44,445 nt of DNA from Gemmatimonadota bacterium (GCA_022571515.1 JACZXQ010000026.1:1-44445), one strand, 5' to 3'. Counted from the stretch's first letter, positions 1 to 9,000 are shown. Numbers and translations: made by a program. The notes: generated by a model from the letters alone, not told the origin.

Positions 1-7
1 TCATGGG

Positions 8-55
8 GATTTCCCCCACTTCGCTCACTCAAATCTAAGAAAACTGGGGGAAATC
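8..55. repeat. 11-bp inverted repeat (long-loop hairpin) upstream of the respiratory operon
   Basis: GATTTCCCCCA at 8-18 is repeated as its exact reverse complement at 45-55, with a 26-base AT-richer loop between. The two arms can form a stable stem. It lies about 180 bases before the porin start and could be the terminator of a gene to the left, an operator, or a REP-like element. There is no T-run after the stem, so a classic intrinsic terminator is not clear. Confidence 0.55.
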
Positions 56-237
56 GCCCGGGTTGGAAGGAGCTACTACGCGTGTGCCCAGGTTTAAGTG
101 GTTCCAGGGCAATAGGTTACGTCAGTTAGCGGTTTGCGGCATTCGAGTTGCTTCAAGACAAAGAAAAGCGGTTCCGCGCCGACCAACGTCCTCATTCAAT
201 GCGGATCGGACTGACAGGAACGAAAAAAGGAGAAACC

Positions 238-1290
238 ATGAGAGTTTCGCTGCGTCAACGTGTGACGGCCCTTCCGATGAGCACACTCATCATAGCGGGT
301 CTCGGTACGCCACATCTTGTCGAGGCGCAGGGCCTCACCGTTTCGGGTTACGCCGACTTCGAGGTTCTCGTCGATAAGCTCGATGGCGACAACAAGGATT
401 TCTACTTCGACAATCACCACTTCAACCTGATCATGGTGGGCTCCCTCGTGGACAATCTCTTTGCCGCTTTTGAGATCGAGTACGAGCACGGGGGTGAGGA
501 AATCGCGATGGAGTACGGCTACTTCGGGTACACCGGCGTGGAGAACGTGCGCTTCCTGGTCGGCAAGTTCATCCTGCCTTTCGGGCGCTTCAACAAGGAC
601 CTCCATCCCACCACCGTCAACAAGATTCCGGGCCGGCCTCACGGATTCAAGGACATCCTGCCTCAGACCTACAACGACGTGGGGATCTGGATCACCGGGG
701 CGAACGCGTTCAACGACGACGTCCGCTTCGTTTACGACCTATACGCCGTGAACGGGCTCTTGGGTGAGGATGGGGGTGGCATCCGCGACATGCGTGACAA
801 CGATCGTGAGAAGGCCGAGTTCGGCCGGGACGACGACAAAGCGGTCGGTGCCCGCGTGGGCCTCGAGTTCCCATACAGCGGATTCGACTTCGGCACATCG
901 ATCTATACGGGCAAGTACGCCGAGTCCGACACTGGGAAGGGTCTGAGGCTCACGCTCTGGGGGGTGGACGCCAGCTACCAGAAGAACGGTTTCGTGCTCC
1001 GGGGCGAGCTTGTGAGAGCTAGCCAAGACGCGACCGGAGGGGATCTGACGAAGACCGGGGGCTACCTCCAGGCTTCATACTTGGCGACCTCCCGCTTCGA
1101 GCCGGTCGTGCGGTGGAGCGCTCGGAACATGCCGGGTGAATCCGCCGATCTCGGTCGTCTCGCTTTCGGCGCGAGCATCTTCGTCACTCCGGCCTCATCA
1201 ATTCGTGCCGCCTACATCTTGAACTCCGAGAAGGACGGGTTCGAGAGTAAGAACAACGGCTTCATTCTCCAATTCAACGTGATCCTTTAG
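238..1290 (+). CDS. Porin-like outer-membrane beta-barrel protein
   Basis: A 350-residue protein with an N-terminal signal peptide ending near VEAQG, followed by alternating, aromatic and acidic-rich strands and a terminal hydrophobic strand typical of outer-membrane barrels. The start at 238 is chosen because an AAGGAG ribosome site lies at 227-232; the reading frame is open further upstream but without a site. The segment FEIEYEHGGEEIA closely echoes FEHGTEEIA in the second porin (11487-12707), so the two are paralogous in style (phosphate-selective porin O/P-like). It is the first gene of a redox operon, 19 bases before a diheme cytochrome, which suggests it admits the substrate or ion used by the periplasmic Mo-enzyme. 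The specificity cannot be read from the sequence. Confidence 0.75.
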   Translation: MRVSLRQRVTALPMSTLIIAGLGTPHLVEAQGLTVSGYADFEVLVDKLDGDNKDFYFDNHHFNLIMVGSLVDNLFAAFEIEYEHGGEEIAMEYGYFGYTGVENVRFLVGKFILPFGRFNKDLHPTTVNKIPGRPHGFKDILPQTYNDVGIWITGANAFNDDVRFVYDLYAVNGLLGEDGGGIRDMRDNDREKAEFGRDDDKAVGARVGLEFPYSGFDFGTSIYTGKYAESDTGKGLRLTLWGVDASYQKNGFVLRGELVRASQDATGGDLTKTGGYLQASYLATSRFEPVVRWSARNMPGESADLGRLAFGASIFVTPASSIRAAYILNSEKDGFESKNNGFILQFNVIL

Positions 1291-1309
1291 GGGACGAAAG
1301 GAGGCAACC

Positions 1310-1930
1310 ATGTACCGTAGCATAAGCTCGGGTATCAAGGCTTTGGCACTCATGTCGGTGATCGGTGCGACTCTCGCTTCTCCGCTGGAGGGTCAACGCT
1401 CCGGCGTGGAAATCTGGAGCGCCAACTGCGGCCGTTGCCACATGATCCAGCCCGCGAACCGGTATGACGCCAAGGGCTGGGCCGACATCGGCCTACACAT
1501 GGCCATCACGGCCCGGCTGACCACTGCCGAGACCACGTCGGTCATCGAGTTCCTTCAGAGCGCAGCGCGTCGGGTCGCTCTGCAGGAGGATCTGGAAAAG
1601 GCGGCCATCACGCGGGTGGCGAGCCTCAGCCTGGCTTCCCTGGCTTCGGTCCTCCCGAGAATCGAGGACCCCGCCAAGGTCTACGAGAGCCAGTGTGTGG
1701 CCTGTCACGGCAAGACCGGGAAAGGAGATGGCGTCGCAGCCGTGGCCTTCAATCCCAAACCGGCCAGCTTCGCCGACCCCGAGTTCGGCGAGACTCGGAC
1801 GCTCGAACAAGTCGTTGTGGCCATAACGGACGGGAAAGCGGCGATGCCGCCGTTCGCCGCGACCATGTCTCCCGAAGACATCAACGCGCTTGCCCAGTAC
1901 CTGCTGAAGATGAGCAGGGGAAAGCGCTGA
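1310..1930 (+). CDS. Periplasmic diheme cytochrome c
   Basis: A 206-residue secreted protein with a signal peptide (cleavage near residue 29, LEGQR) and two c-type heme sites, CGRCH at residues 40-44 and CVACH at 129-133. Each belongs to a small class I cytochrome-like domain; the second has the GKGDG and MPPF elements typical of these domains, with Met as a likely sixth ligand. A strong AAAGGAGG site (1297-1304) sits 5 bases before the ATG. It probably carries electrons between the membrane complex encoded downstream and a periplasmic partner. Confidence 0.85.
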   Translation: MYRSISSGIKALALMSVIGATLASPLEGQRSGVEIWSANCGRCHMIQPANRYDAKGWADIGLHMAITARLTTAETTSVIEFLQSAARRVALQEDLEKAAITRVASLSLASLASVLPRIEDPAKVYESQCVACHGKTGKGDGVAAVAFNPKPASFADPEFGETRTLEQVVVAITDGKAAMPPFAATMSPEDINALAQYLLKMSRGKR

Positions 1931-2020
1931 TTCGATCACGCGGACGTGCTTGCATGCTTCATGGCAAATGGCCCCGGCGGACCATCGTCGGGGTCATTCG
2001 CCCAGACCCGGGAGGATGTG

Positions 2021-2773
2021 ATGTTCAGGCTGAGCACAGTGATTTTCACGGGTGCGATACTGGCCGCATGCGCTGGTGATGCACCCCAGGATCGCGCGGA
2101 AGAACCAGCGGCAGCAAGCGGCACGAGCGAAGGTCCGGTTTCGTTGCTACAGCTCAGCGACACTCAACAGAGAGGCCGGCGGCTCTTCGAGACCATCTGT
2201 TGGACCTGCCACGGATCCGCGGGGCGCGGTGACGGACCGGTCGCACTCGCCGGCGCGGTTTCCGCCCCACCAAACTTCCTGACCGGCGACTATCCGAGCC
2301 TGTCCGCAGCGGATCTCGAGTGGCGCTTCCGAGGAGTCTTGGCTGGCGCGGACGACACTCATCCCCACATGCGGTACATCACGTCGATCTTGGAGTCAGC
2401 CAGCTTCCTGGAGGCCCTCGCTTACATCCCAGCCCTGACCTACCCGTCCGAGATTCCGGGAAGTGCGATCGCCGGTAGCGTGACATACCAATTCCGGTGT
2501 CAACCCTGCCACGGCGAGACGGGCCGAGGAGACGGATCCATCGCCGATTTGTTGGAGGTGCGACCAGCAGACTTCACCCAGGACACGCTGATCGCCCGCC
2601 GCGACTGGGAAGCCATCTTCCAGAGGATCCGAGAGGGCGGACAAAGCACGCACTCCTCGATGCCGCCCTGGGGCATATTCTTCAGCGAGGATGAAATGTG
2701 GGACCTCGTGGCCTTCATCTCCTCACTGCGACCGGGCGTCTTCCCTTCTCTCGCCGAGGTTACGTCGAGGTAA
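2021..2773 (+). CDS. Diheme cytochrome c lipoprotein
   Basis: The frame is open from 1946, but the start at 2021 gives a clean lipoprotein signal (MFRLSTVIFTGAILAAC, lipobox LAAC) preceded by GGGAGG. The 250-residue protein has heme motifs CWTCH (60-64) and CQPCH (160-164), each followed by G.GDG. The two halves look like duplicated class I cytochrome domains (HPHMRY in the first half and HSSMPPW in the second may carry axial Met). Anchored in a membrane leaflet, it would relay electrons to or from the multiheme and Mo subunits encoded next. The following gene starts 2 bases after its stop. Confidence 0.85.
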   Translation: MFRLSTVIFTGAILAACAGDAPQDRAEEPAAASGTSEGPVSLLQLSDTQQRGRRLFETICWTCHGSAGRGDGPVALAGAVSAPPNFLTGDYPSLSAADLEWRFRGVLAGADDTHPHMRYITSILESASFLEALAYIPALTYPSEIPGSAIAGSVTYQFRCQPCHGETGRGDGSIADLLEVRPADFTQDTLIARRDWEAIFQRIREGGQSTHSSMPPWGIFFSEDEMWDLVAFISSLRPGVFPSLAEVTSR

Positions 2774-2775
2774 CC

Positions 2776-3294
2776 ATGGCACGCACGCCAAGGACCTTCT
2801 CGGCGTGGGCCGGTGCCGTGATTCTCCTGATCCTAATGATTGGGATCGGGCTGCTTGTCAGGCGTGAGCCTGCCGTGTCGCAGCCGATCGCGTTCAACCA
2901 CCTCAAGCACACGCAGGAACTCGGGCTCGACTGTGTGTTTTGCCACACGTACGTGGAGACCGGGGCACACCCGGGACTGCCGGATGCCGACACCTGCTCA
3001 CTATGCCACCGCGCTCCGTTGGGCGAGTCCGAAGAAGCGGCCAAGCTCAGTCAACTGATCGCCGACGGTGAGCCGCTCCGCTTCAACAAGCTCTTCCGGT
3101 TGCCGGACCACGTTTTCTACACCCATCGGCGTCACGTCGGCATCGCCGAGCTGGATTGCACGATATGCCACGGGGAGATCAGTGAGACCGAGATACCACC
3201 CGAGCGACCGCTCGTGGAAATCTCGATGAGTTTCTGCCTCGACTGCCACTTGGAGCAGGAGGAGACCGTGGATTGCAATGCCTGCCACAGGTGA
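2776..3294 (+). CDS. Membrane-anchored pentaheme cytochrome c (ActA/QrcA-like)
   Basis: 172 residues: an uncleaved N-terminal membrane helix (about 9-28) and five CxxCH sites starting at C53, C74, C128, C154 and C167. The last heme His is the penultimate residue. Extra histidines (NHLKH, YTHRRH) could serve as distal ligands. A membrane-anchored pentaheme cytochrome followed by a Mo-oxidoreductase, a ferredoxin subunit and an NrfD protein is the arrangement known from alternative complex III (ActA) and the Qrc complex. Its 3' end overlaps the next gene by 17 bases, implying translational coupling. It is expected to accept electrons from, or give them to, the Fe-S/Mo subunits in the periplasm. 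Confidence 0.85.
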   Translation: MARTPRTFSAWAGAVILLILMIGIGLLVRREPAVSQPIAFNHLKHTQELGLDCVFCHTYVETGAHPGLPDADTCSLCHRAPLGESEEAAKLSQLIADGEPLRFNKLFRLPDHVFYTHRRHVGIAELDCTICHGEISETEIPPERPLVEISMSFCLDCHLEQEETVDCNACHR

Positions 3295-5689
3295 GGGGAA
3301 CGGAAAGCCCGGACTGACCCGTCGAGAGTTCGTCTGGACGATGGGCGCCGCGGCCGCGGCCTACGGGCTCCAGGACCTTCCGGACGAGAACGGGATCTTC
3401 TGGAGTCCGGAGCCGAAGGTCGAGCTCGGCTGGGCCCCCGGCCTGGAGGAGTTTCGGACGTCTACCTGCCTCATCTGTCCCTCACGGTGCGGTATCCGCG
3501 GGCGCCTGGTCGACGGCCGTCTGGTCAGAGTCGTGGGTAACCAGCTGCACCCGCTGAGCCGGGGCGGCGTCTGCCCCAGGGGTATCGCCGGGCTTCAGAT
3601 GGTCTACCACCCCGAGCGGATCTCGGGGCCCATGGTGGCCGAAGGTGCCCGTGGGGGTGGCAACTGGCGCGGCGTGTCGCGTGACGAGGCCCTGACGCTC
3701 CTGACCGAGCGCCTCCGGGCGTCGCGCACCGTTGCCGGACCGGAGAGTCTCGCGCTCGTGGCTGGCTACTGCGCTGGCAGCATGCAGGCGTTGTGGCATC
3801 AGTTCCTCCGGTCCTACGGATCGCCGAACTACGTCGCCGACGATTATGCCGACGGCACCGACTGCGTCATGGGGCTGATGCACGGAATCCGCCGCCGGCC
3901 GGCGTATGACCTCGAGCAGGCGTCTCTCGTTCTCTCGTTCGGCGCACCGCTGTTCGAGTCGTGGTGGTCGCCCCTTCAGGCGTATGTCGCCTTCGGCGGC
4001 AGTGACGAAGACGGCGGGCAGCGTCCGCGGTTCATCCAAGTGGATGCACGCTTCTCTCGAACTGCGGCGCGAACACAGGAGTGGGTGGGAGTTAAACCAG
4101 GGACTCACAGCGTCCTGGCCCTCGGCATCGCTTACGTGCTCATCAGGAATGATCTTCACGACGCCGACTTCCTCTCGAGGCACGTGGCTGGGTTCGAGGA
4201 CGCGGTCGACGGGGCCGGTGCAACGACAGAGGGCTACCGGTCCCTGGTGCTGAGGAACTACAGAACCGAAGAGGTCTCGGCGGTGACCGGCGTTCCCGTG
4301 GAGCGCATCACGGCCCTGGCCCGAGCGTTCGGGAGTAGCCCGGCACCCGTCGCCGTGTGCGGAGCGGACGTCACCCAAGCACCGAATGGCCTCCAGGCCG
4401 GCATGGCCGTTCACAGTCTCAACCTGCTCTTGGGACGAGTGAATCGCCCGGGCGGCGTGATCTTCGGAAAGGATCCACCCTTGGCCCCGCTGGCTTCTCC
4501 GGTGCTGGACGATGCAGCCCGTGCCGGTCTGACGAGCCAGCCGGTGGCTGGACCCGGGCCGGCATTTGGCACAGGTGACGTTGCCAGCCGATTCGCCCGG
4601 GCCGTGGCCGCCGGTGACGGTAGAGTGGAGAACCTGCTGCTGTACTATGCCGACCCGCTCGCCTCGTCCGTTCATCCCGAGGCTTGGAGAGCGGCGTTGG
4701 CGCGCATTCCGTTCGTCGTCAGCTTTTCGCCCTATCTCGACGAGACCACGCGGCACGCCGATCTGGTTTTGCCGGACCTTGTGTCCTTCGAACGGTGGCA
4801 GGATGCGCCGAGTCCGGCCTCGTACCCGTACCCAGTCTGGGGAGTAGCCCAGCCACTCGTGGAACCCCAGGTAGACGGGATAGCTACGGGCGATGCCGTG
4901 CTTGCCGTCGCCAGCCGGTTGGGGGGAAGCGTGGCACAAAGCCTGGCTTACCCGAGCTTCGAGGAGCTGCTCAAGGAGCGGGCGAAGGGTCTGTTCGAGA
5001 TCCGGAGGGGCATGCTGTTCGCGAGCGAGTTCGAGGGTCGCCATCACCGTCAAATGGAGGAGCGTGGATGGTGGCTACGGGAGCACGATGAGTTCGAGGA
5101 ATTCTGGGAGGACCTCGTCGACCGTGGTGGATGGACGGACCTCTTCCACGACTTCACGGACCCGGCCGGCATCGCCCAGACGCCTGATGGTCTCATCGAC
5201 CTGATGCCGGAAGAGCTCACTCGGGCCCTGGTCGCCAACGGGCTCGATCGGACACCGTACATCGGACTCACAGGCGACGATGCCGTGCCTCCTGCGGACT
5301 TCCCGCTGCGCCTCATGCCGTACAGGGTCTCGACACTCGCCTCTGGAACACTCAGCCTCGAGCGTTGGCTGGCGGAGGTGCCCGGCCTCTTCCCGGAAAC
5401 TCTGTGGTATCCCTGGGTGGAGGTGCACCCCGACACCGTGCGGACGCTGGGTCTCGAGGAGGACACCATGGTGTGGATCTCCTCCTCTAGGGGCCGCATG
5501 CGTGCGCGCCTGAAGGTCTTCCCCGGAACCGCCCCCGGGAACGTGTGCGTTCCCTATCGACTTCAGCACCCAGACGGCGAGCTGGCGAACCCGCTCCAAC
5601 TGCTCGACGGCCCCACCGATCCGCTGACCGGGCTCGCACCGTGGTTTACGACCTTCGTGCGCCTGGATCAGGTGGGGGCCGTGGATTGA
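3278..5689 (+). CDS. Tat-exported molybdopterin oxidoreductase, catalytic subunit of an ACIII/Qrc-like complex
   Basis: 803 residues with a twin-arginine signal (TRREFVWTMG, R15-R16). A [4Fe-4S] motif follows: C64, C67, C71 and C99 in the pattern CLICPSRC...CPRG. Cys196 in DGTDC, shortly after GSPN, lies where bis-MGD enzymes of the Psr/Phs group carry the Mo-ligand cysteine. The body has the usual MopB layout (VDARFSRTA, GGVIFG, VLPDLVSFE) and ends with the MopdN-binding C-terminal domain (about 690-800). In true alternative complex III and in Qrc this subunit has generally lost cofactor ligands, whereas here they appear intact, so it may be a working oxidoreductase. The substrate is not predictable (polysulfide, thiosulfate, tetrathionate, As or Se oxyanions are possibilities). 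Confidence 0.85.
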   Translation: MPATGEGNGKPGLTRREFVWTMGAAAAAYGLQDLPDENGIFWSPEPKVELGWAPGLEEFRTSTCLICPSRCGIRGRLVDGRLVRVVGNQLHPLSRGGVCPRGIAGLQMVYHPERISGPMVAEGARGGGNWRGVSRDEALTLLTERLRASRTVAGPESLALVAGYCAGSMQALWHQFLRSYGSPNYVADDYADGTDCVMGLMHGIRRRPAYDLEQASLVLSFGAPLFESWWSPLQAYVAFGGSDEDGGQRPRFIQVDARFSRTAARTQEWVGVKPGTHSVLALGIAYVLIRNDLHDADFLSRHVAGFEDAVDGAGATTEGYRSLVLRNYRTEEVSAVTGVPVERITALARAFGSSPAPVAVCGADVTQAPNGLQAGMAVHSLNLLLGRVNRPGGVIFGKDPPLAPLASPVLDDAARAGLTSQPVAGPGPAFGTGDVASRFARAVAAGDGRVENLLLYYADPLASSVHPEAWRAALARIPFVVSFSPYLDETTRHADLVLPDLVSFERWQDAPSPASYPYPVWGVAQPLVEPQVDGIATGDAVLAVASRLGGSVAQSLAYPSFEELLKERAKGLFEIRRGMLFASEFEGRHHRQMEERGWWLREHDEFEEFWEDLVDRGGWTDLFHDFTDPAGIAQTPDGLIDLMPEELTRALVANGLDRTPYIGLTGDDAVPPADFPLRLMPYRVSTLASGTLSLERWLAEVPGLFPETLWYPWVEVHPDTVRTLGLEEDTMVWISSSRGRMRARLKVFPGTAPGNVCVPYRLQHPDGELANPLQLLDGPTDPLTGLAPWFTTFVRLDQVGAVD

Positions 5690-6369
5690 CACGCTGGGGG
5701 ATGGTGATCGACCTCGATCGCTGCACGGGCTGCGCAGCCTGCGAGGTCGCCTGCAAGAGCGAAAACAACCTGGCGACGGTGTCTCCGGAGCAGGCCGAGA
5801 TGGGCCGCGCCATGAGCTGGATGAAGGTCATCAGCGAAGTCGAGGGTGAGTTTCCGAACTCGACCCTACAGTTCTTTCCCCGTCCCTGCATGCACTGCGA
5901 CAATCCGCCCTGTGTGAAGGTTTGTCCGGTCAGCGCCACCTACCTCGGAGAGGACGGCATCGTCGGTCAGATTTATGCCCGCTGCATCGGGTGTCGCTAC
6001 TGCGCCAACGCCTGTCCTTATACGGTGAAGTACTTCAACTGGTACGGACCAGAGTGGTCCGAGTCCGAGCTCCAGCACCTGAATCCCGACGTGTCGGTGC
6101 GCCCGAAGGGGGTCATCGAGAAGTGTACGTTCTGCCACCACCGCCTCCAGAAGGCAAAGGAGGACGCCCGCGCCGAGGGCCGTGAGCTACGGGAGGAGGA
6201 CTTTCAGCCGGCGTGCGCCGAGATCTGTCCTACTCGGGCCATCATCTTCGGCGACCTCGACGACCCGACACACAGGGTGGCGACCCTCAAGGATGATCCG
6301 CGATCCATGAGGCTCATGGAGGAGCTGGGCACCGAGCCCAAGGTCTACTACCTAAGGTCGAGGGCGTGA
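5686..6369 (+). CDS. 4Fe-4S ferredoxin-type electron-transfer subunit (PsrB/ActB2-like)
   Basis: 227 residues from the TTG at 5686, which overlaps the preceding stop as TTGA and gives the family-typical beginning TRWGMVIDLDRC. ATG 5701 is the alternative start. Four cysteine groups are visible: C13/C16/C19/C23, CMHCDNPPC..CP, CIGCRYCANACP and CTFCHH..CAEICP. This makes a four-cluster DMSO-reductase-type iron-sulfur subunit. It should wire the Mo subunit to the NrfD membrane protein or the pentaheme cytochrome. In canonical alternative complex III this domain is fused to the Mo-like domain (ActB); here it is a separate gene, as in Qrc and Psr. Confidence 0.88.
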   Translation: MTRWGMVIDLDRCTGCAACEVACKSENNLATVSPEQAEMGRAMSWMKVISEVEGEFPNSTLQFFPRPCMHCDNPPCVKVCPVSATYLGEDGIVGQIYARCIGCRYCANACPYTVKYFNWYGPEWSESELQHLNPDVSVRPKGVIEKCTFCHHRLQKAKEDARAEGRELREEDFQPACAEICPTRAIIFGDLDDPTHRVATLKDDPRSMRLMEELGTEPKVYYLRSRA

Positions 6370-6370
6370 C

Positions 6371-7744
6371 ATGAGGCCCGAAGTACGTGACCGTCTCGCC
6401 CGCATGCATCCTGATGAGAGGGCGTTGCTACGGCCGCTCGTGGAGACCACTCGCACGTTCTATATCTTCGCGGCGATTCTCGGTGTCGTAGTCCTCTGGG
6501 GCCTTTTCGCCTACTACCAGCAGATGCGGTACGGACTCGGCCGAACGGGAATGAATCGGCCGGCGTACTGGGGTATCTACATCATCAGCTTTGTCTTCTT
6601 CATCGGAATCAGCCACGCCGGCACGCTGATATCCGCGATCCTGCGGGTCTGCAAGGCGGAGTGGAGGCGCTCGATCACGCGATCCGCAGAGCTGATCACC
6701 GTTCTCGTGATCGGCTTCGGGGCCATCCAACCGGTCTTCGACCTCGGGCGCCCCGACCGGCTGCTGAACATCTTCTTCCACGCCCACCTCACGTCGCCGC
6801 TGCTGTGGGACGTGTTGAGCATCGGGTTGTATTTCATGTCATGCACGATCTACCTGTACGTGCCGCTGCTGCCCGACCTCGCACTGATACGTGACTCGGG
6901 CATCAAGGCGCCCTGGCTCTACAGGATTCTGGCCGGCGGGTACCAGGATACACCGAAGCAGCGCGCTGTTCTCGAGCGAGTCATCGGCGCCCTCTCCGTC
7001 GCCGTCATCCCGATCGCGATCTCGGTGCACACCATCATCGGTTGGATCTTCGCCATGACGCTGCGCCCGATGTGGCACAGCACGATTTTCGGTCCCTACT
7101 TCGTGATGGGCGCCATCTATTCCGGCATCGCGGCGATTCTGGTGGCGATGGTCGTGCTTCGGAGGGTGTATCGGTTGGAGCAGTACTTCAAGGACATCCA
7201 TTTCGACTACCTCGGCCAGATGCTGTTGCTCTTCAGCCTGCTGTGGCTCTACTTCACTTTCGCCGAGTACCTGACGGCGTTTTACGGAGCCGAACCCGCC
7301 GTGATGAGGACCTTCTGGGCGAAGGTATCCGGCCCGTTCGCGGTGCCGTTCTGGGCGATGGTGGCAGGGTGCTTCGTAATACCGTTCGGCCTCATGGCCA
7401 GGAAAGCGACACGAACGCCCGGCGGAACCCTGGTTGCCGGAATCGCCGTCGTCATCGGCATGTGGCTCGAGCGGTATAACATCGTGGTTCCCACGTCCGT
7501 GAATCCGCGGTGGGAGCTCGAGTCCATCGGCCACTACCTGCCGTCGTGGGTCGAGCTCTCGATCTTGGCCGCGTCCTTCGCCGGCTTCATTCTCCTCTAC
7601 ATGGTCGCTACCAAGTTCGTGCCCATCGTCTCGATCTGGGAGATCAAGGAGGGGCGCGAGCACTCAGCTCAGGAAGTCTCCCGCCGAGTGAGCGAATACC
7701 TGCCGGATACGCCCGTCCTCACCACCGTGGGTGACTCGAAATGA
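6371..7744 (+). CDS. NrfD/ActC-type integral membrane quinone-interacting subunit
   Basis: 457 residues with about ten hydrophobic helices, the length and helix number of ActC/QrcD rather than the eight-helix PsrC. The segments SHAGTLISAILR, WRRSITRSAE, SPLLWDVLS and SVHTIIGW closely resemble those of the ActC branch, where the region around the first His and the following Arg/Asp lies near the menaquinol site. It starts one base after the ferredoxin stop and its own stop overlaps the next start (ATGA). It anchors the complex and exchanges electrons with the quinone pool. The direction (quinol oxidation or quinone reduction) is not evident. Confidence 0.88.
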   Translation: MRPEVRDRLARMHPDERALLRPLVETTRTFYIFAAILGVVVLWGLFAYYQQMRYGLGRTGMNRPAYWGIYIISFVFFIGISHAGTLISAILRVCKAEWRRSITRSAELITVLVIGFGAIQPVFDLGRPDRLLNIFFHAHLTSPLLWDVLSIGLYFMSCTIYLYVPLLPDLALIRDSGIKAPWLYRILAGGYQDTPKQRAVLERVIGALSVAVIPIAISVHTIIGWIFAMTLRPMWHSTIFGPYFVMGAIYSGIAAILVAMVVLRRVYRLEQYFKDIHFDYLGQMLLLFSLLWLYFTFAEYLTAFYGAEPAVMRTFWAKVSGPFAVPFWAMVAGCFVIPFGLMARKATRTPGGTLVAGIAVVIGMWLERYNIVVPTSVNPRWELESIGHYLPSWVELSILAASFAGFILLYMVATKFVPIVSIWEIKEGREHSAQEVSRRVSEYLPDTPVLTTVGDSK

Positions 7745-8985
7745 TGCTCGTTCACGAAAGGGCTCACTGGCGCGGTCGGAGCCCCGTCGGCGCCCTCGTC
7801 TTCCTGCTGACGCTCGCGGCCGCACCGGCAGTCGCGCAAGATACCCCGCCCATCACGGGTAACCCGGGCTCAGGGCGTCGCATCTTTCAGGAGCGAGGTT
7901 GTATGGGGTGCCACTCGATCTGGGGTAACGGCGGCACGCTCGGTCCCGACTTCGCCACCGTGGGGGCGGGCGCCAGCCTGCAACAACTGGCCGGCATGTT
8001 CTGGAATCACACGCCCCGCATGATCGAAACCGTTCGAGCGCGGGGTATCGAATGGCCGACGTTCACGGAAGCTGAGATGGCCGACATTATCAGCTACGTC
8101 TACTACGTGAAGCTCTTCGATGAGCCGGGCGACCCGGAACTCGGCGCCCGGTGGTTCTTGGAGAAGCGCTGCATAGTGTGCCATGAGGTGGGTGGCTCGG
8201 GCGGCGACATCGGGCCCGCTCTCGACCGATACGCGCGCTACCTCGCACCCATCTTGCTTGCCCAAGGGATGTGGAACCACGGGCAGAAGATGAGGGAGGC
8301 GCAGTCTGAGCGCGGAATCCCGACGCCGACGTTCGTCGGCCGCGAAGTCGCCGACCTCCAGGCCTACATCCGGCGGGCGTCGTTGCTAAGGGATCGCAAC
8401 GTCGAGCTGCTGCCACCTCCGGATCCGAATCGGGGTCGTAGCCTGTTCTCGACGAAAGGTTGCGTTCGCTGCCACGGACAGGGCGGCCGAGGAACCCCGT
8501 TCGGGCCCAATCTGCTGATGGCGACTCAGCGGCTCGGCGTTGCGGAGATCGCCGGCCAGCTGTGGAATCACTCGGCGCAGATGGAGCAGGCGATGCAGGC
8601 CCGCGGCGTCACGTTCCCGCAGTTCGAGGACACGGAGATGGCCGATGTGATCGCCTTTCTATACTACCTCCGTTTCTACGATACGGAGGGCGATGCTCGG
8701 AAGGGGCAAGTGCTGTTCGCTGAGAAGGGATGTGCCAAGTGTCACGCACGGGACGGTACTCCCCGGCTGGGTCCTGACCTTTCCATGTCTCAAGCGGTGC
8801 TTACGCCGATGGGCCTGGCCACAGCGATGTGGGATCATGCCCCCGCGATGTATGATCTGATCCGGGTGCGGGATGATGTGGAGTGGCCACGCTTCGAGGG
8901 TGACGAGATGCGAGACCTCTCTGTGTACCTGAGAAGCCGAGCCGCGGCCGCGCGATCCTCTGGCCCGGGTCGAACCAATCGCTGA
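7741..8985 (+). CDS. Secreted tetraheme cytochrome c built of four monoheme repeats
   Basis: 414 residues with a signal peptide (cleaved near residue 31, AVAQD). Four CxxCH sites start at C54, C144, C241 and C331, about 90-97 residues apart. Each repeat carries similar elements: G..LFxEKGCxxCH, GPDL/GPxL, a (M/L)WNH or MWDH segment followed by M, then WP.F or P.F, and EMADI/EMRDL. This is clearly an internally duplicated monoheme cytochrome. It is the last gene of the operon, coupled to the NrfD gene by ATGA, and is probably the soluble periplasmic partner of the complex. Confidence 0.85.
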   Translation: MMLVHERAHWRGRSPVGALVFLLTLAAAPAVAQDTPPITGNPGSGRRIFQERGCMGCHSIWGNGGTLGPDFATVGAGASLQQLAGMFWNHTPRMIETVRARGIEWPTFTEAEMADIISYVYYVKLFDEPGDPELGARWFLEKRCIVCHEVGGSGGDIGPALDRYARYLAPILLAQGMWNHGQKMREAQSERGIPTPTFVGREVADLQAYIRRASLLRDRNVELLPPPDPNRGRSLFSTKGCVRCHGQGGRGTPFGPNLLMATQRLGVAEIAGQLWNHSAQMEQAMQARGVTFPQFEDTEMADVIAFLYYLRFYDTEGDARKGQVLFAEKGCAKCHARDGTPRLGPDLSMSQAVLTPMGLATAMWDHAPAMYDLIRVRDDVEWPRFEGDEMRDLSVYLRSRAAAARSSGPGRTNR

Positions 8986-9000
8986 CACCAGTCGAAGCTT

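Noticed and set aside
3482-5053. 523-codon open frame on the reverse strand opposite the Mo-oxidoreductase gene
   Set aside because: It is a shadow of a GC-rich gene: the translation is Arg/His/Gly-rich with no family features, while the forward frame has a complete Mo-enzyme.
3278-7744. Assignment as a true alternative complex III or Qrc operon
   Set aside because: ActD, ActE and ActF are absent, the ferredoxin is not fused, and the Mo subunit keeps cofactor ligands. Only similarity is claimed.
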